From the NCBI GenBank assembly GCA_012728855.1, contig JAAYEH010000444.1, positions 1-47,491 of the forward strand: a DNA stretch of 47,491 bases, in the 5' to 3' direction. The DNA is from Rhodopirellula sp. GTDB lineage: Bacteria > Planctomycetota > Planctomycetia > Pirellulales > Thermoguttaceae. Within the stretch, counting starts at the first letter, position 1, and each line of letters begins with the position of its first letter. Of this stretch, positions 26,862 through 34,672 are shown piece by piece. The position numbers and the translations under genes were made by a program. The notes beneath the pieces are model-generated. The model worked only from the letters and a program-made list of their open reading frames with translations. It made no database searches and was not told where the DNA came from.

Positions 26862-27638
26862 TTATTTCGTGTCCTGGCGGGGGTGCAACATGATGGCCAA
26901 AGGCCGAAAGCTCGTCGTTTCCACCATCGAGAGCAATTTCGCCGCCCGCGGCTCCAGCTTGCCGTTCTCCATGCGCACGAGGATCATCATCACGTTCTCC
27001 TGGACTTGCGGGATGCGAGCCGCTCGCATCACATCGACGGCGCCGAGGCGGTTGCCCAGCGATAGCACCTTGAAAGGCCCGATGATCTCCAGGCCGTCGC
27101 CGGACGGGCTGCGATCGGCGGTCGGACTCAACTCCTCGGTTTTGGCCGCCGGCAACGGGGCAAGGGTCGGCAGAACCGCAGTCGGAGAGGTTGCCACGAA
27201 CGAGACGAGATCGCCGGGGTTGACCAGCGCCGGCACGAACGTCCGCGTATCCACCGGGATGCCCACCGCACGTTCTTCCACCCCGGACTGGGCCGTCTCG
27301 CCAAAACGGAGGTCGAGCGCGGGAGTCTTCAGATCATCTTGCAGTAAGATGGAGCCGCCGATGAGAGTCCGGCGGATGTTCATCCCGACGACCGTTTTTC
27401 GGTCGGAATACAGCACGGCGAACTGGTCGAGGTTGCCGACCGATTGCGACGGCACGGGGATCGGCTCCAGGTGTTCCTCCAGCAATCGCTCACCCCGCTG
27501 CACCGTGACGTCGGGTTTGATCCCGACGTAGGCCACCGTCTCGATGTCGCGCGATCGGCTGTGAAGATAGGCCCAGTTGAATGCCGCGCCGGCCAGCCCC
27601 AACCCGGCGGCGACAATGAGGCCCTGAATGCCTTTCAT
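26862..27638 (-). CDS. cpaB: Flp pilus assembly protein CpaB (RcpC)
   Basis: 258 residues. An N-terminal membrane anchor (IQGLIVAAGLGLAGAAFNWAY, about 4-24) is followed by a SAF domain (GIKPDVTVQRGERLLEEHLEPI, about 39-60), and further on an RcpC-type region containing TFVPALVNPGDLVSFVATSP. In other Tad systems CpaB works in the periplasm with the secretin. No secretin gene is present here. It starts the second half of the Tad cluster, 109 bases after the Rpn nuclease gene, and is followed by FHA-cpaF. Confidence 0.85.
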   Translation of the reverse strand: MKGIQGLIVAAGLGLAGAAFNWAYLHSRSRDIETVAYVGIKPDVTVQRGERLLEEHLEPIPVPSQSVGNLDQFAVLYSDRKTVVGMNIRRTLIGGSILLQDDLKTPALDLRFGETAQSGVEERAVGIPVDTRTFVPALVNPGDLVSFVATSPTAVLPTLAPLPAAKTEELSPTADRSPSGDGLEIIGPFKVLSLGNRLGAVDVMRAARIPQVQENVMMILVRMENGKLEPRAAKLLSMVETTSFRPLAIMLHPRQDTK

Positions 27639-27747
27639 GGGTGTTCGTCTTTCTCAATGGGTGCTCGAAGAGCCAGCATGGTGAGAAGCGGTTGCCGCCG
27701 ACCGTCTGGTCGGCGCGTGAATGGACAGTCGATCGGAGTTGCGCCAG

Positions 27748-28713
27748 TCAATTAGTCCATATCTTCCGCAGATCATCGGGATTGGCAGCCACTGGAATGG
27801 CATTCAGGATTTCTTCAAGTGTCTGCCGGTCCTCGATACTCTGCAATTCATTCAGAAGCGGCTCTCCTTGATCGCCGAATCGGAGTTTCAAGGCCACCTC
27901 GATACCTTTGCGCAAGCCTTGACTTAGTCCTCGACTCAGTCCTTGGCTCAGCCCCTCGCTCAATCCTTCTGCTCTTCCAATGCGTTCCGGCGTCGTAATG
28001 TACGGCATGTGTCGTTCCTCCTCGTACTGCTTGATTTCGCGCCAATAGGTCGCTTCCAGGGTTTCGGGCAGATCCATCATCCAATCGATCACGCGAAACA
28101 ATCGCCGCACCTCGTCCGCGCCCAATCCGCGGTCGTACAGCCCTTTGATTAACCTCACCTTCCACGCTCGCCGCTGACCCGGATCCCGGCGAGTATCGAG
28201 CGTCTTCAAGTGTGCCAGAACCACGATCGCGAACAGGTTCGGGCTCCGCTCGAGTTCGTCGCTCCGCGATGCGTAATCCAGCAACTTAACCACCGGAAAG
28301 CGTATTCCCGCCTGAAAGCCCCAGCGGCTATAGCCAAACCGATCCGGACGCCAATCGGGGCTGTCGTCGCCGAGGACCACCAGGCTCACCACCTCTCTAT
28401 TATATCTATCAAAGAGGCGATAATTGTACACGTACATGCGACGGGCGAACTCGGCCTCTTCGAACGTCTGCACCTCGGTATGCACCAATAGCCACTGCTC
28501 CAACCCGTCGTTTAGCCACACCTTGACCAATTTGTCCACCAAACGCCGCCCCAACTCCCCCTCTCGGACAATCTGCTGAAGCTCCTTATCCAGCGATTCA
28601 TATCCCCGCGACCAGTCAATCTCCGCGTGCGCCGCCGGAAAAAACATCGCCATGAACTGCTCAAAATAGACGTCCTGAGCCTCTTTCCACGGGCTATCGT
28701 AGTCGGTCATCAT
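27748..28713 (-). CDS. Rpn-type (PD-(D/E)XK) nuclease / DUF4351-like protein
   Basis: 321 residues of the recombination-promoting nuclease / putative transposase family. The N-terminal PD-(D/E)XK core has LVDKLVKVWLNDG (Asp60) and HTEVQ (Glu80, Gln82). The C-terminus carries short repeats GLSQGLSRGLSQGLRKG and an LKLRFGDQG segment seen in such proteins. Its start overlaps the stop of the upstream membrane protein gene by four bases (ATGA), so it is translationally coupled, yet it has no known part in Tad pili. Probably a later insertion into the operon. A second in-frame ATG is the next codon. Confidence 0.82.
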   Translation of the reverse strand: MMTDYDSPWKEAQDVYFEQFMAMFFPAAHAEIDWSRGYESLDKELQQIVREGELGRRLVDKLVKVWLNDGLEQWLLVHTEVQTFEEAEFARRMYVYNYRLFDRYNREVVSLVVLGDDSPDWRPDRFGYSRWGFQAGIRFPVVKLLDYASRSDELERSPNLFAIVVLAHLKTLDTRRDPGQRRAWKVRLIKGLYDRGLGADEVRRLFRVIDWMMDLPETLEATYWREIKQYEEERHMPYITTPERIGRAEGLSEGLSQGLSRGLSQGLRKGIEVALKLRFGDQGEPLLNELQSIEDRQTLEEILNAIPVAANPDDLRKIWTN

Positions 28714-29702
28714 CGTTCTTCTCCCGCCTCGCGCGGCGATCGATCGGCCGACACGACGAGAAGTCCCGCCTGACCGCCGCCCGATACCGGGCCAAACTGC
28801 ACGTCAACCGTCGTGGGGCATTGCTCGGTCCGGCCGCTTCTACCACGTCCGTACCAGGAAGAGCCGTTCTGGCGCCACGGGCCAACGGTCCAGCCGTGGT
28901 CGCGAAACCACTGTTCGAAAAACCCATTCCAGACGTACACCTCCCCCCGCCCCTCAAAGCAAACCGCCGCACCGCCGCCCGCGACTCGCACCGCCAGCGT
29001 CCTCGTAGCACCGGGGGGCAGGTCCGGGCAAGCCAAGCCGGAAAACCGGTCGTGGCAAGGTTCCGTGGCCGCGAACGTGTACAACGTCCACTCGTCCTCG
29101 GCCGCCGGGATCCCCAACCCCCAGGTTACCACGCGTAACGGTGAAGCGGCAAGCTCGTCTCTTGGCGGCGTATTCGTGCCGGACAACACCTCACGGACGC
29201 CAACCACCATCGGGAAAGGGGTTTCAAGCATGTAGAGCTTCCACGCGCCGCGCTCTTCCATCACGGGCGTTTCGAGATGCAGCCGCTCGAGTAGCGCTCG
29301 CTCGGCCGGCCCAACGGGGTCGACCGGCAACGGAGCCTGCCCGGTTCGGCTTGCCGTCTCTGTTCGCAGTTTGGCCAGCGATCGTTTCCAGTCGCCCTGC
29401 ATCGACCGCCGCGACATGGTCCACGCTTGGTTGCCGAACTCGACGTCGTGGGTTGCGGACGGATCGGCGAACAGGTCGGCGCCCAGCCGCGCGGTGTGCG
29501 GCGGATGATCCTCCGCCCACCAAAACAGCACCTGCCGGCCAAACCCGAGTCCGGCGACGACAATCAGGGCCGACGCCAGGCAATTGGTCGTCCAGGCGGC
29601 AATCCTTTTGGCAAGGCTGGCGAAGCCCGTCGAACTCGCCAACATCGGCCGAAGATCGTCGCCAGCCTGGCCACCCGGCGATGGCTTCTCCTGCTGGATC
29701 AT
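28710..29702 (-). CDS. Tad-locus membrane protein of unknown function
   Basis: 330 residues, no family recognised. One membrane helix (about 34-60, WTTNCLASALIVVAGLGFG) precedes a large, probably periplasmic domain with several Cys and Trp residues, including FAATEPCHDRFSGLACPDLP and VAGGGAAVCFEGRGEVYVWN. It starts four bases after the TadE-like gene and overlaps the Rpn gene by four bases, so it clearly belongs to this operon. It may be a minor pilin-associated or regulatory component; this is inference from position only. Confidence 0.7.
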   Translation of the reverse strand: MIQQEKPSPGGQAGDDLRPMLASSTGFASLAKRIAAWTTNCLASALIVVAGLGFGRQVLFWWAEDHPPHTARLGADLFADPSATHDVEFGNQAWTMSRRSMQGDWKRSLAKLRTETASRTGQAPLPVDPVGPAERALLERLHLETPVMEERGAWKLYMLETPFPMVVGVREVLSGTNTPPRDELAASPLRVVTWGLGIPAAEDEWTLYTFAATEPCHDRFSGLACPDLPPGATRTLAVRVAGGGAAVCFEGRGEVYVWNGFFEQWFRDHGWTVGPWRQNGSSWYGRGRSGRTEQCPTTVDVQFGPVSGGGQAGLLVVSADRSPREAGEER

Positions 29703-29706
29703 GATG

Positions 29707-30978
29707 CTAAAGGGTTGCTCGAAATTGCCTCAAGATACTGATCTTCTGTTGGAGGTCGGCGATCTCCGCCTGCATGGCCGCGATCTCAGAGGCAGAGGGG
29801 GACGGCGTGGCGCTGATCAAATCGTTCAACTCGTCGATCACCGCCTCATATAGATTGATAAACGCATCGGTCATCGTCAGCGCGACGCCCCGATCCTGAT
29901 TGCCGTCTCCTTCACCGTAGATCTGGTCGATCAGGTCGTCGACCAACGGCCGGACCTCGCCCGGTTCGAGCCCGCAGTATCGCGCCAGCGCCGGATGGAA
30001 CTCCGGCATTCCTCCAACGCGGTTCCGAAACCGCCGAGAATACGAGAAACGCCGCAGATACCCGCGGAATTCGTCATCCCGGTCCAGTGGAAACAGATCG
30101 GGCCGGAACGGCGCGTAATAGATCGCCACCACCGCGCTGACATACGCAGTGGTCAAGCCGGGGTCGGACGACGGAAAACCATAGATCACCGGAATCCGCC
30201 GGTAGTCGTTCCAAGGAATGCTCGTCCCCATCGCCGGCCAATTCATCCGCTGGAACTGCCACTGGTTGTCCAGCAGATCCGTATGCGCATCAAGACCGTA
30301 CGGTCCCAGCCCGGCCAGCAGGGGAAAGTCCCGCTCCATACCGGCGCTGCCCCGTAAGAATCCTCGCGTCGGATCGAGCAATTCATGGTTGACGATGCCG
30401 CCCAATGGCAGCGACGGCCCTCGCGCCGCGGGCAGATTCACCGCCGGCAAGTCCAGGCTTGGCGCGTCGGCCGCTCCGCCGGCGCCCATCGTGCCCGGCG
30501 ACGGCCAGTAGTCCGGCCGTGGAGTTCGGTCAGGGTTTCGCGACCAGCGACTCGACCACGCGGCGTGCCGCGCGACGGTCAGTCCGCGGACCTTCCAGGC
30601 AGCCACCGTCCCGAAGTTGACCATCAGCGCCATGATCATCAGCAGAAGCGGAAGCGCCAGCACCATTTCCAATGTCGACAGCCCGCGGCGACCCGCATGG
30701 TTCAAAAACGGGGACGGGTGCCGAGCCAAATGGTCTACAGCACGCGGAAAACGCGATTCGGCGAGGTGCCTGTCCCCATTTTCAAACCCGGCGAATAGAG
30801 AACTGTCGTATTTACCGCTGGTAGCAGGGCCGAGGGGGTCGGGAGTCTTTTTTTCGTGTCGGCCGGAAGAGCGTCTGTCCATACACAGAAGCGTCGCCCG
30901 GCCGACACGAAAAAAAGACTCCCGACCCCTTCCCGCGTCGATTTCGCGACAGTTATTCATTCGCCGATCCTTACCCAT
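29707..30978 (-). CDS. tadE: TadE-like protein with palindrome-derived leader
   Basis: 423 residues. A type IV-prepilin-like region GRRGLSTLEMVLALPLLLMI (97-116) predicts cleavage after Gly99, with Glu104 at position +5, followed by a membrane helix and a large extracytoplasmic domain with a C-terminal coiled coil (AEIADLQQKISILRQ). The leader of 99 residues is far longer than usual: residues 17-48 are encoded by a family D palindrome (30835-30929) and 64-94 by a family C palindrome (30699-30788). The start at ATG 30978 is supported by TAAAGGG eight bases upstream, right after the TadG-like stop. No closer in-frame ATG precedes Gly99 except inside the palindrome. The pseudopilin would be cut by CpaA. 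Confidence 0.82.
   Translation of the reverse strand: MGKDRRMNNCREIDAGRGRESFFRVGRATLLCMDRRSSGRHEKKTPDPLGPATSGKYDSSLFAGFENGDRHLAESRFPRAVDHLARHPSPFLNHAGRRGLSTLEMVLALPLLLMIMALMVNFGTVAAWKVRGLTVARHAAWSSRWSRNPDRTPRPDYWPSPGTMGAGGAADAPSLDLPAVNLPAARGPSLPLGGIVNHELLDPTRGFLRGSAGMERDFPLLAGLGPYGLDAHTDLLDNQWQFQRMNWPAMGTSIPWNDYRRIPVIYGFPSSDPGLTTAYVSAVVAIYYAPFRPDLFPLDRDDEFRGYLRRFSYSRRFRNRVGGMPEFHPALARYCGLEPGEVRPLVDDLIDQIYGEGDGNQDRGVALTMTDAFINLYEAVIDELNDLISATPSPSASEIAAMQAEIADLQQKISILRQFRATL
30699..30788. repeat. Palindromic element family C, full copy inside a CDS
   Basis: Imperfect inverted arms: GGTTCAAAAACGGGGACGGG...GCCGAGCC and GGCGAGGTGCCTGTCCCC followed by ATTTTCAAACC. They enclose a centre with CGCGGAAAACGCG. 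It lies in frame within the leader of the TadE-like gene. The partial relative is at 8451-8516. Confidence 0.8.
30835..30929. repeat. Palindromic element family D, copy 1, inside a CDS
   Basis: A perfect 30-base inverted repeat: left arm 30835-30864 (GGGGTCGGGAGTC, seven T, CGTGTCGGCC), right arm 30900-30929, and a 35-base spacer. It lies in frame in the TadE-like leader, read as GRESFFRVGR and then GRHEKKTPDP. Copy 2 (32459-32549) has the same arms with matching changes in both arms and a different spacer. Confidence 0.9.
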
Positions 30979-30990
30979 CGTCGCAACCCT

Positions 30991-32631
30991 TTAGTGCGTG
31001 CTGATGCGGCCGATTTCGGCCGTACTCATGTTCCCCAGGCTGGGCAGGCGGATTCCGGCCGCGGCAAAGGCCGGCACCGCCGGAGGCGTTTGCAGGATTT
31101 CGGCGAGATTGCCTTGCGTGGTCGGAACGATTTGGGCCGTCCAATGCTGGTTGATCAGATCCCACTCGGTCTTGATGTTGTGCTGCCGGTGAACGTGCCA
31201 GCGGCCGTTCTCCGGATCCGCCGGCGCCGGGGGCGGATCGCCGGGCGGCGGCGGCAGGGGCGGGAAATTGCCCGGCATGCCGCCGATCGGATCGTCCGAG
31301 GCCGAGGGAGCATGATAGCACCACTGCAGTCGCCGATGCGGCACAAAAACGCGGACCTCGGCAAAAGCAATCGAGTCCCCCTCGATCGGATCCCGAAACA
31401 AGCCCGGCAGAATCGCCGGCAGCTCGCGCCAATAGACCACACCCAGGTACGTGAAGTGTCGCTCCAGATACGTGTTGCGGTCCAATCCCTCGTCTTCTTC
31501 CGTGCGGATGACGTGGGGCAGGTTGGTGTAGGGATATTCTTCCTCGAGCAGCCGCTCCAGTTGGCCGCAGGTAAATCGCCGCCACAGCGAGGCGAAACGC
31601 GACATCTTCGCCTCGTTGTCGAAAAACGCCAAGGTCTGATCGTTCCAGTTCATCGTGTGGTGTGACCACCGCCCGCCCCACTCGATTCCCAAATAGAGCC
31701 GGGCGTAGTTCCTGCGCTGCCGCCGCGCCGTGCTCAACGCCGATCCCTGTCCGGTCAGCGCGCCGACGAGCGGGTCGAGCACGGGCATCGTCTGGCTGCT
31801 CAGTTCGTTCGCCCCCACCAACAGGACATCCGTGCGCCAGAGGGCGGCAACCATCGCGCCGCGGCCATGCGCCGGCGCGCCGTTGCGCTCGGCCACCTCT
31901 TCCGCGGCCATCTGGGCGATCACCGGATAGGTCTCCACCACCGCGCGCTGGAACTGCGGGATCATTTCCGCGCGAAGGATCTCCTCCAAAACCGGCAGCA
32001 CCCGCTCGCTCACCGCCGCCGCCCACTCGCTGAACGCGCGAACCAACTCCTGCTCCAGCGGCGCTTTATCACGGATGGCCGGCCCCAATCGCTCGAACTT
32101 CGGAAAACCCGAACGATCGAATTTCGGCGCCTCCCTTTCCCATGCATCGAGGATTTCCGGCACGTAGCCCTCGGCGTTGCGGTCGCGCGCTTCCCGCATG
32201 AACGCCGTCAACGCAAACACGTCGAACAACAGGTGATTGGTGAAGGTCAGCGTATTCATGCCGCGGGCCATCACCGTTCCGCCGGAGTAGGCCGCCGCGT
32301 CCGCGGCGTTCTGCATGCGGATCTTGCCGTCCACGTGCCGGCCTACGTTCATCACCATCCCCAAGAGCATCGTCAACAGCATCACAGCAAAAACGCTGAC
32401 GATGCTGATCGTGCCCTGCTGATCGCGGTGAACTCGCCGCAGCAACCGCAACCCCAAAGGGGTCGGGAGTCTTTTTCCGTGTCGGCCCCCGACCTCGCCA
32501 AGTATGCCGAGCGGCGTCAAGGCCGACACGGAAAAAGACTCCCGACCCCCTCGCACGCCTGCACGGTCAGCCGCCCCTTCCGGCTCTCGACTCTCGACTC
32601 TCGACTCTCGACTAATACGCCCAATAGTCAT
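30991..32631 (-). CDS. tadG: TadG-like protein with palindrome-derived N-terminus
   Basis: 546 residues. The TadG-type N-terminal helix QQGTISIVSVFAVMLLTMLL (71-90) is followed by the usual NVGRHVDGKIRMQNAADAAAYSGG segment and a large extracytoplasmic domain. Residues 5-17 come from a period-7 repeat and about 28-60 from a family D palindrome. The ATG at 32631 overlaps the end of the preceding gene and lacks a clear Shine-Dalgarno. A TTG at 32451, just after the palindrome, is an alternative start giving a more ordinary 486-residue protein. Part of the Tad operon, 12 bases before the TadE-like gene. Confidence 0.8.
   Translation of the reverse strand: MTIGRISRESRVESREPEGAADRAGVRGGRESFSVSALTPLGILGEVGGRHGKRLPTPLGLRLLRRVHRDQQGTISIVSVFAVMLLTMLLGMVMNVGRHVDGKIRMQNAADAAAYSGGTVMARGMNTLTFTNHLLFDVFALTAFMREARDRNAEGYVPEILDAWEREAPKFDRSGFPKFERLGPAIRDKAPLEQELVRAFSEWAAAVSERVLPVLEEILRAEMIPQFQRAVVETYPVIAQMAAEEVAERNGAPAHGRGAMVAALWRTDVLLVGANELSSQTMPVLDPLVGALTGQGSALSTARRQRRNYARLYLGIEWGGRWSHHTMNWNDQTLAFFDNEAKMSRFASLWRRFTCGQLERLLEEEYPYTNLPHVIRTEEDEGLDRNTYLERHFTYLGVVYWRELPAILPGLFRDPIEGDSIAFAEVRVFVPHRRLQWCYHAPSASDDPIGGMPGNFPPLPPPPGDPPPAPADPENGRWHVHRQHNIKTEWDLINQHWTAQIVPTTQGNLAEILQTPPAVPAFAAAGIRLPSLGNMSTAEIGRISTH
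32459..32549. repeat. Palindromic element family D, copy 2, inside a CDS
   Basis: A perfect 29-base inverted repeat: left arm 32459-32487 (GGGGTCGGGAGTC, five T, CCGTGTCGGCC), right arm 32521-32549, and a 33-base spacer unrelated to that of copy 1. On the minus strand it reads GGRESFSVSA and GRHGKRLPTP at the start of the TadG-like frame. Confidence 0.9.
32583..32613. repeat. Period-7 tandem repeat CTCGACT
   Basis: About four tandem copies of the heptamer CTCGACT. They span the stop of the second TadE-like gene and the first codons of the TadG-like gene, where they encode RESRVESRE. Confidence 0.8.
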
Positions 32632-33607
32632 ACGGCTTCACCGATTTCTCACCCTCGTTGCCCAACGTGGCGGAGGCGGTCAGTTCATAGGTGGAGAGGT
32701 TGCCGTTGCGGCGAATCCTGGCAGCGACCTCGTCGGGTCTGCCGTCCGGTCGCTCGACCTGCCGAGCCAAAAACCGTCCCGGTCCGGGCAGAAGCGCCAT
32801 GTGGTGCGTGACCCGGACCGTGATCGGATCCTGCCAGCCCAACTCCTGCCACATGGCAAACTCGTACGCGTCCGTCGGCCGAATCGGCTCGTGCTGATCT
32901 GGATAGGGAACCAAGGGCGGCTCGGCATTGGAGTGGAAGAAGCGGATTTCCACCTCGGTGGCGGCGGACGCGTAGGCCAGCTTGTTCCGCAAACGGCGGG
33001 AAATCGCCGGATTAGCGGCCGAGCCCGGAGCCAAGGCGCGATACGCCTGCTCTAACAGGCCCGCTCCCGCCAACGCTTGCCCGGAAAGGGAAAAGCCGAG
33101 GTCTCGCGACGGGCAGATCGCCATGCACGCCATATATGCCGCCGAAGCGATCTTTTGCCGTTTGGGGCCGTCCAGCACCAGATAGGTTAGCCCGCCGTCG
33201 CCAGGACCATAACTTGCATCGCTGGGATCGATCGTGGGAAACACCTGATCGGTAGCGTCAGGGTCGAGCACGTACTGTGCGACGCGATTCTCCAACTCCA
33301 TTCCCACCGCGGCCGGGATCCAGACGATCGCCGAGCGTGCCGCGGCAAAGGCGGCATAGTGAACGACCACCGTGCCGATCATCAATTGGCTCACTTGGAT
33401 GATAAACAAGAGGATCATCACGAACAGCGGCAACGTCAGCACAAAGCTGAGGCTCTGCGCCGCGCCCCCCTCGTCGGCGTGCAGGCTGCCAAGCCGGCTG
33501 AGCCGCGGACGGGAACCGCCCAACCGCACGAGCATCCGCAAGAAAACCAGCGAAGCGGCGAGCAAACTCACCCAGGGCAGGCAGTCCAGCAGCACCGCAC
33601 GACCCAT
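32612..33607 (-). CDS. TadE-like protein with extra N-terminal helix
   Basis: 331 residues. A first hydrophobic segment (about 10-28) precedes a TadE-type segment DEGGAAQSLSFVLTLPLFVM (45-64), followed by an ARSAIVW stretch and an extracytoplasmic domain. The Glu at +5 of the prepilin-type motif is absent, so processing is uncertain. ATG 33607 is preferred, four bases after the cpaA stop, with AAGG upstream; a TTG nine codons earlier would overlap cpaA. The 3' end overlaps the TadG-like start. Probably a pseudopilin or structural minor component. Confidence 0.75.
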   Translation of the reverse strand: MGRAVLLDCLPWVSLLAASLVFLRMLVRLGGSRPRLSRLGSLHADEGGAAQSLSFVLTLPLFVMILLFIIQVSQLMIGTVVVHYAAFAAARSAIVWIPAAVGMELENRVAQYVLDPDATDQVFPTIDPSDASYGPGDGGLTYLVLDGPKRQKIASAAYMACMAICPSRDLGFSLSGQALAGAGLLEQAYRALAPGSAANPAISRRLRNKLAYASAATEVEIRFFHSNAEPPLVPYPDQHEPIRPTDAYEFAMWQELGWQDPITVRVTHHMALLPGPGRFLARQVERPDGRPDEVAARIRRNGNLSTYELTASATLGNEGEKSVKPYDYWAY

Positions 33608-33611
33608 CGCT

Positions 33612-34181
33612 CTACAACCTTTCCACAATCGCAAACTGAACGATCGCCGCCGCGGCCAACGCGCTGGGGGCCAAGTGCAGCGCCGGCTGCAACTCGGCGC
33701 GATCCTCCGCCGAGAGCGGAACGAATCGGCCCAGCCTCAAAGTCCAAAGCGCGTGCCGCGCCGCTCGAGCCACCAACCGCACCGCCCCCACGCGCCACAC
33801 CAGCACGATCAACGCCATGCAACCGCCGATCACAAACGTCCAGAGCATGATCTCGATCCCGCCTTCCGGGCCGGCAATCGCGCCGACCATGGCCATCAGC
33901 TTCACGTCGCCTCCGCCCACCTGAAAAAACACGTAACACGCCAAGAGCACGAAACCGCACAGCAAAAAACCAGCCAGGCTCGCCGCAAAACCGATCCAGC
34001 CCAACGCCTCCAGTCGCTCCGGATCCGCCTTCCCGGCGAGCACCGCCACCTCGCCCGCGGCATTCAGGCCCCAGGCGAGCAGGATGCCGCTATAAGTCGT
34101 CCAGTTGTAGATCCGTTGCCACGCCACGTCGGTTGCCGCGGCGATCGCCAAAAGGGCCAACAACAGGATCGTGCCGATCAT
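33612..34181 (-). CDS. cpaA: Prepilin peptidase CpaA/TadV
   Basis: A 189-residue membrane aspartyl protease (family A24) that should cut Flp and TadE/F-type prepilins after Gly. It has hydrophobic segments throughout and the two catalytic aspartates: Asp18 in AATDVAWQRIYN and Asp92 in the GxGD-type motif GGGDVKL. It lacks the N-terminal methylase domain, as usual for CpaA. Located between the Flp pilin gene (12 bases upstream) and the pseudopilin genes it would process. Confidence 0.9.
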   Translation of the reverse strand: MIGTILLLALLAIAAATDVAWQRIYNWTTYSGILLAWGLNAAGEVAVLAGKADPERLEALGWIGFAASLAGFLLCGFVLLACYVFFQVGGGDVKLMAMVGAIAGPEGGIEIMLWTFVIGGCMALIVLVWRVGAVRLVARAARHALWTLRLGRFVPLSAEDRAELQPALHLAPSALAAAAIVQFAIVERL

Positions 34182-34193
34182 GGCGGAAGCGGG

Positions 34194-34397
34194 CTACTGG
34201 ATGGCGTTCTGCCGTTCCGACTCCAAGTCCGTCAGGCCCTGGTCGAAGTAGTTCTTCACGCGCGGCCAGCCTACCTTGAGCAGGAAGATCAGAATCGGCA
34301 ACGCGATCGCCCCGATGATCAGGATCGTCTCCAAGCTGACGGCCCCTTTCTCATCCCCGTGGACTCGCTTCAACAATCTCCAAAACGACGACGGCAT
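34194..34397 (-). CDS. flp: Flp-type pilin
   Basis: A 67-residue prepilin. The basic leader MPSSFWRLLKRVHGDEKG is cut after Gly18; the mature N-terminus AVSLETILIIGAIALP carries Glu23 at +5 (normal G/xxxxE rule, with Thr in place of the following Tyr) and a hydrophobic helix, then a short charged tail (VKNYFDQGLTDLESERQNAI). AGGTGG lies just before ATG 34397. The longer upstream reading frame is unrelated in composition. Likely the main pilus subunit. Confidence 0.88.
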   Translation of the reverse strand: MPSSFWRLLKRVHGDEKGAVSLETILIIGAIALPILIFLLKVGWPRVKNYFDQGLTDLESERQNAIQ

Positions 34398-34444
34398 TGA
34401 TTCCACCTCACACCGTAGAAAAACTTTCCTCGGTTCCGTAGCGA

Positions 34445-34657
34445 CTACATCAGCGGCCACGATACCAGCACGCAAACCATCTCGTACGCCAGCCGCATGA
34501 TCCGCGGCCCCGCCCACATGATGAACACCACCATCGGCAGAACCACGCCCAGCACCAGCACATAGTCGAGCGATGCCAGGCCGCCCCGCCGGCGCCGAAT
34601 CACCGCCCATCCCCGGCGACAATACTTAGACCTCCCGCACGGGAACCGCGTTCCCAA
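34445..34657 (-). CDS. Second Flp-like pilin or pseudopilin
   Basis: A 70-residue protein with a very basic leader and RRRRGGLASLDYVLVLGVVL (21-40). Cleavage after Gly26 would leave LASLDY, with Asp31 in place of the usual Glu at +5, followed by the Tyr typical of Flp pilins, a hydrophobic helix and a short tail. TTG 34657 has GGGGAG six or so bases upstream and is the preferred start; GTG 34600 would give a shorter leader. It lies 47 bases upstream of flp and 15 after cpaF-2. It may be a minor pilin. Confidence 0.7.
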   Translation of the reverse strand: MGTRFPCGRSKYCRRGWAVIRRRRGGLASLDYVLVLGVVLPMVVFIMWAGPRIMRLAYEMVCVLVSWPLM

Positions 34658-34672
34658 TTTCTTCTCCCCGTC

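Noticed and set aside
30835..30929. Intrinsic terminator
   Set aside because: The T-run is inside the stem, not after it, and the element lies within a translated frame.
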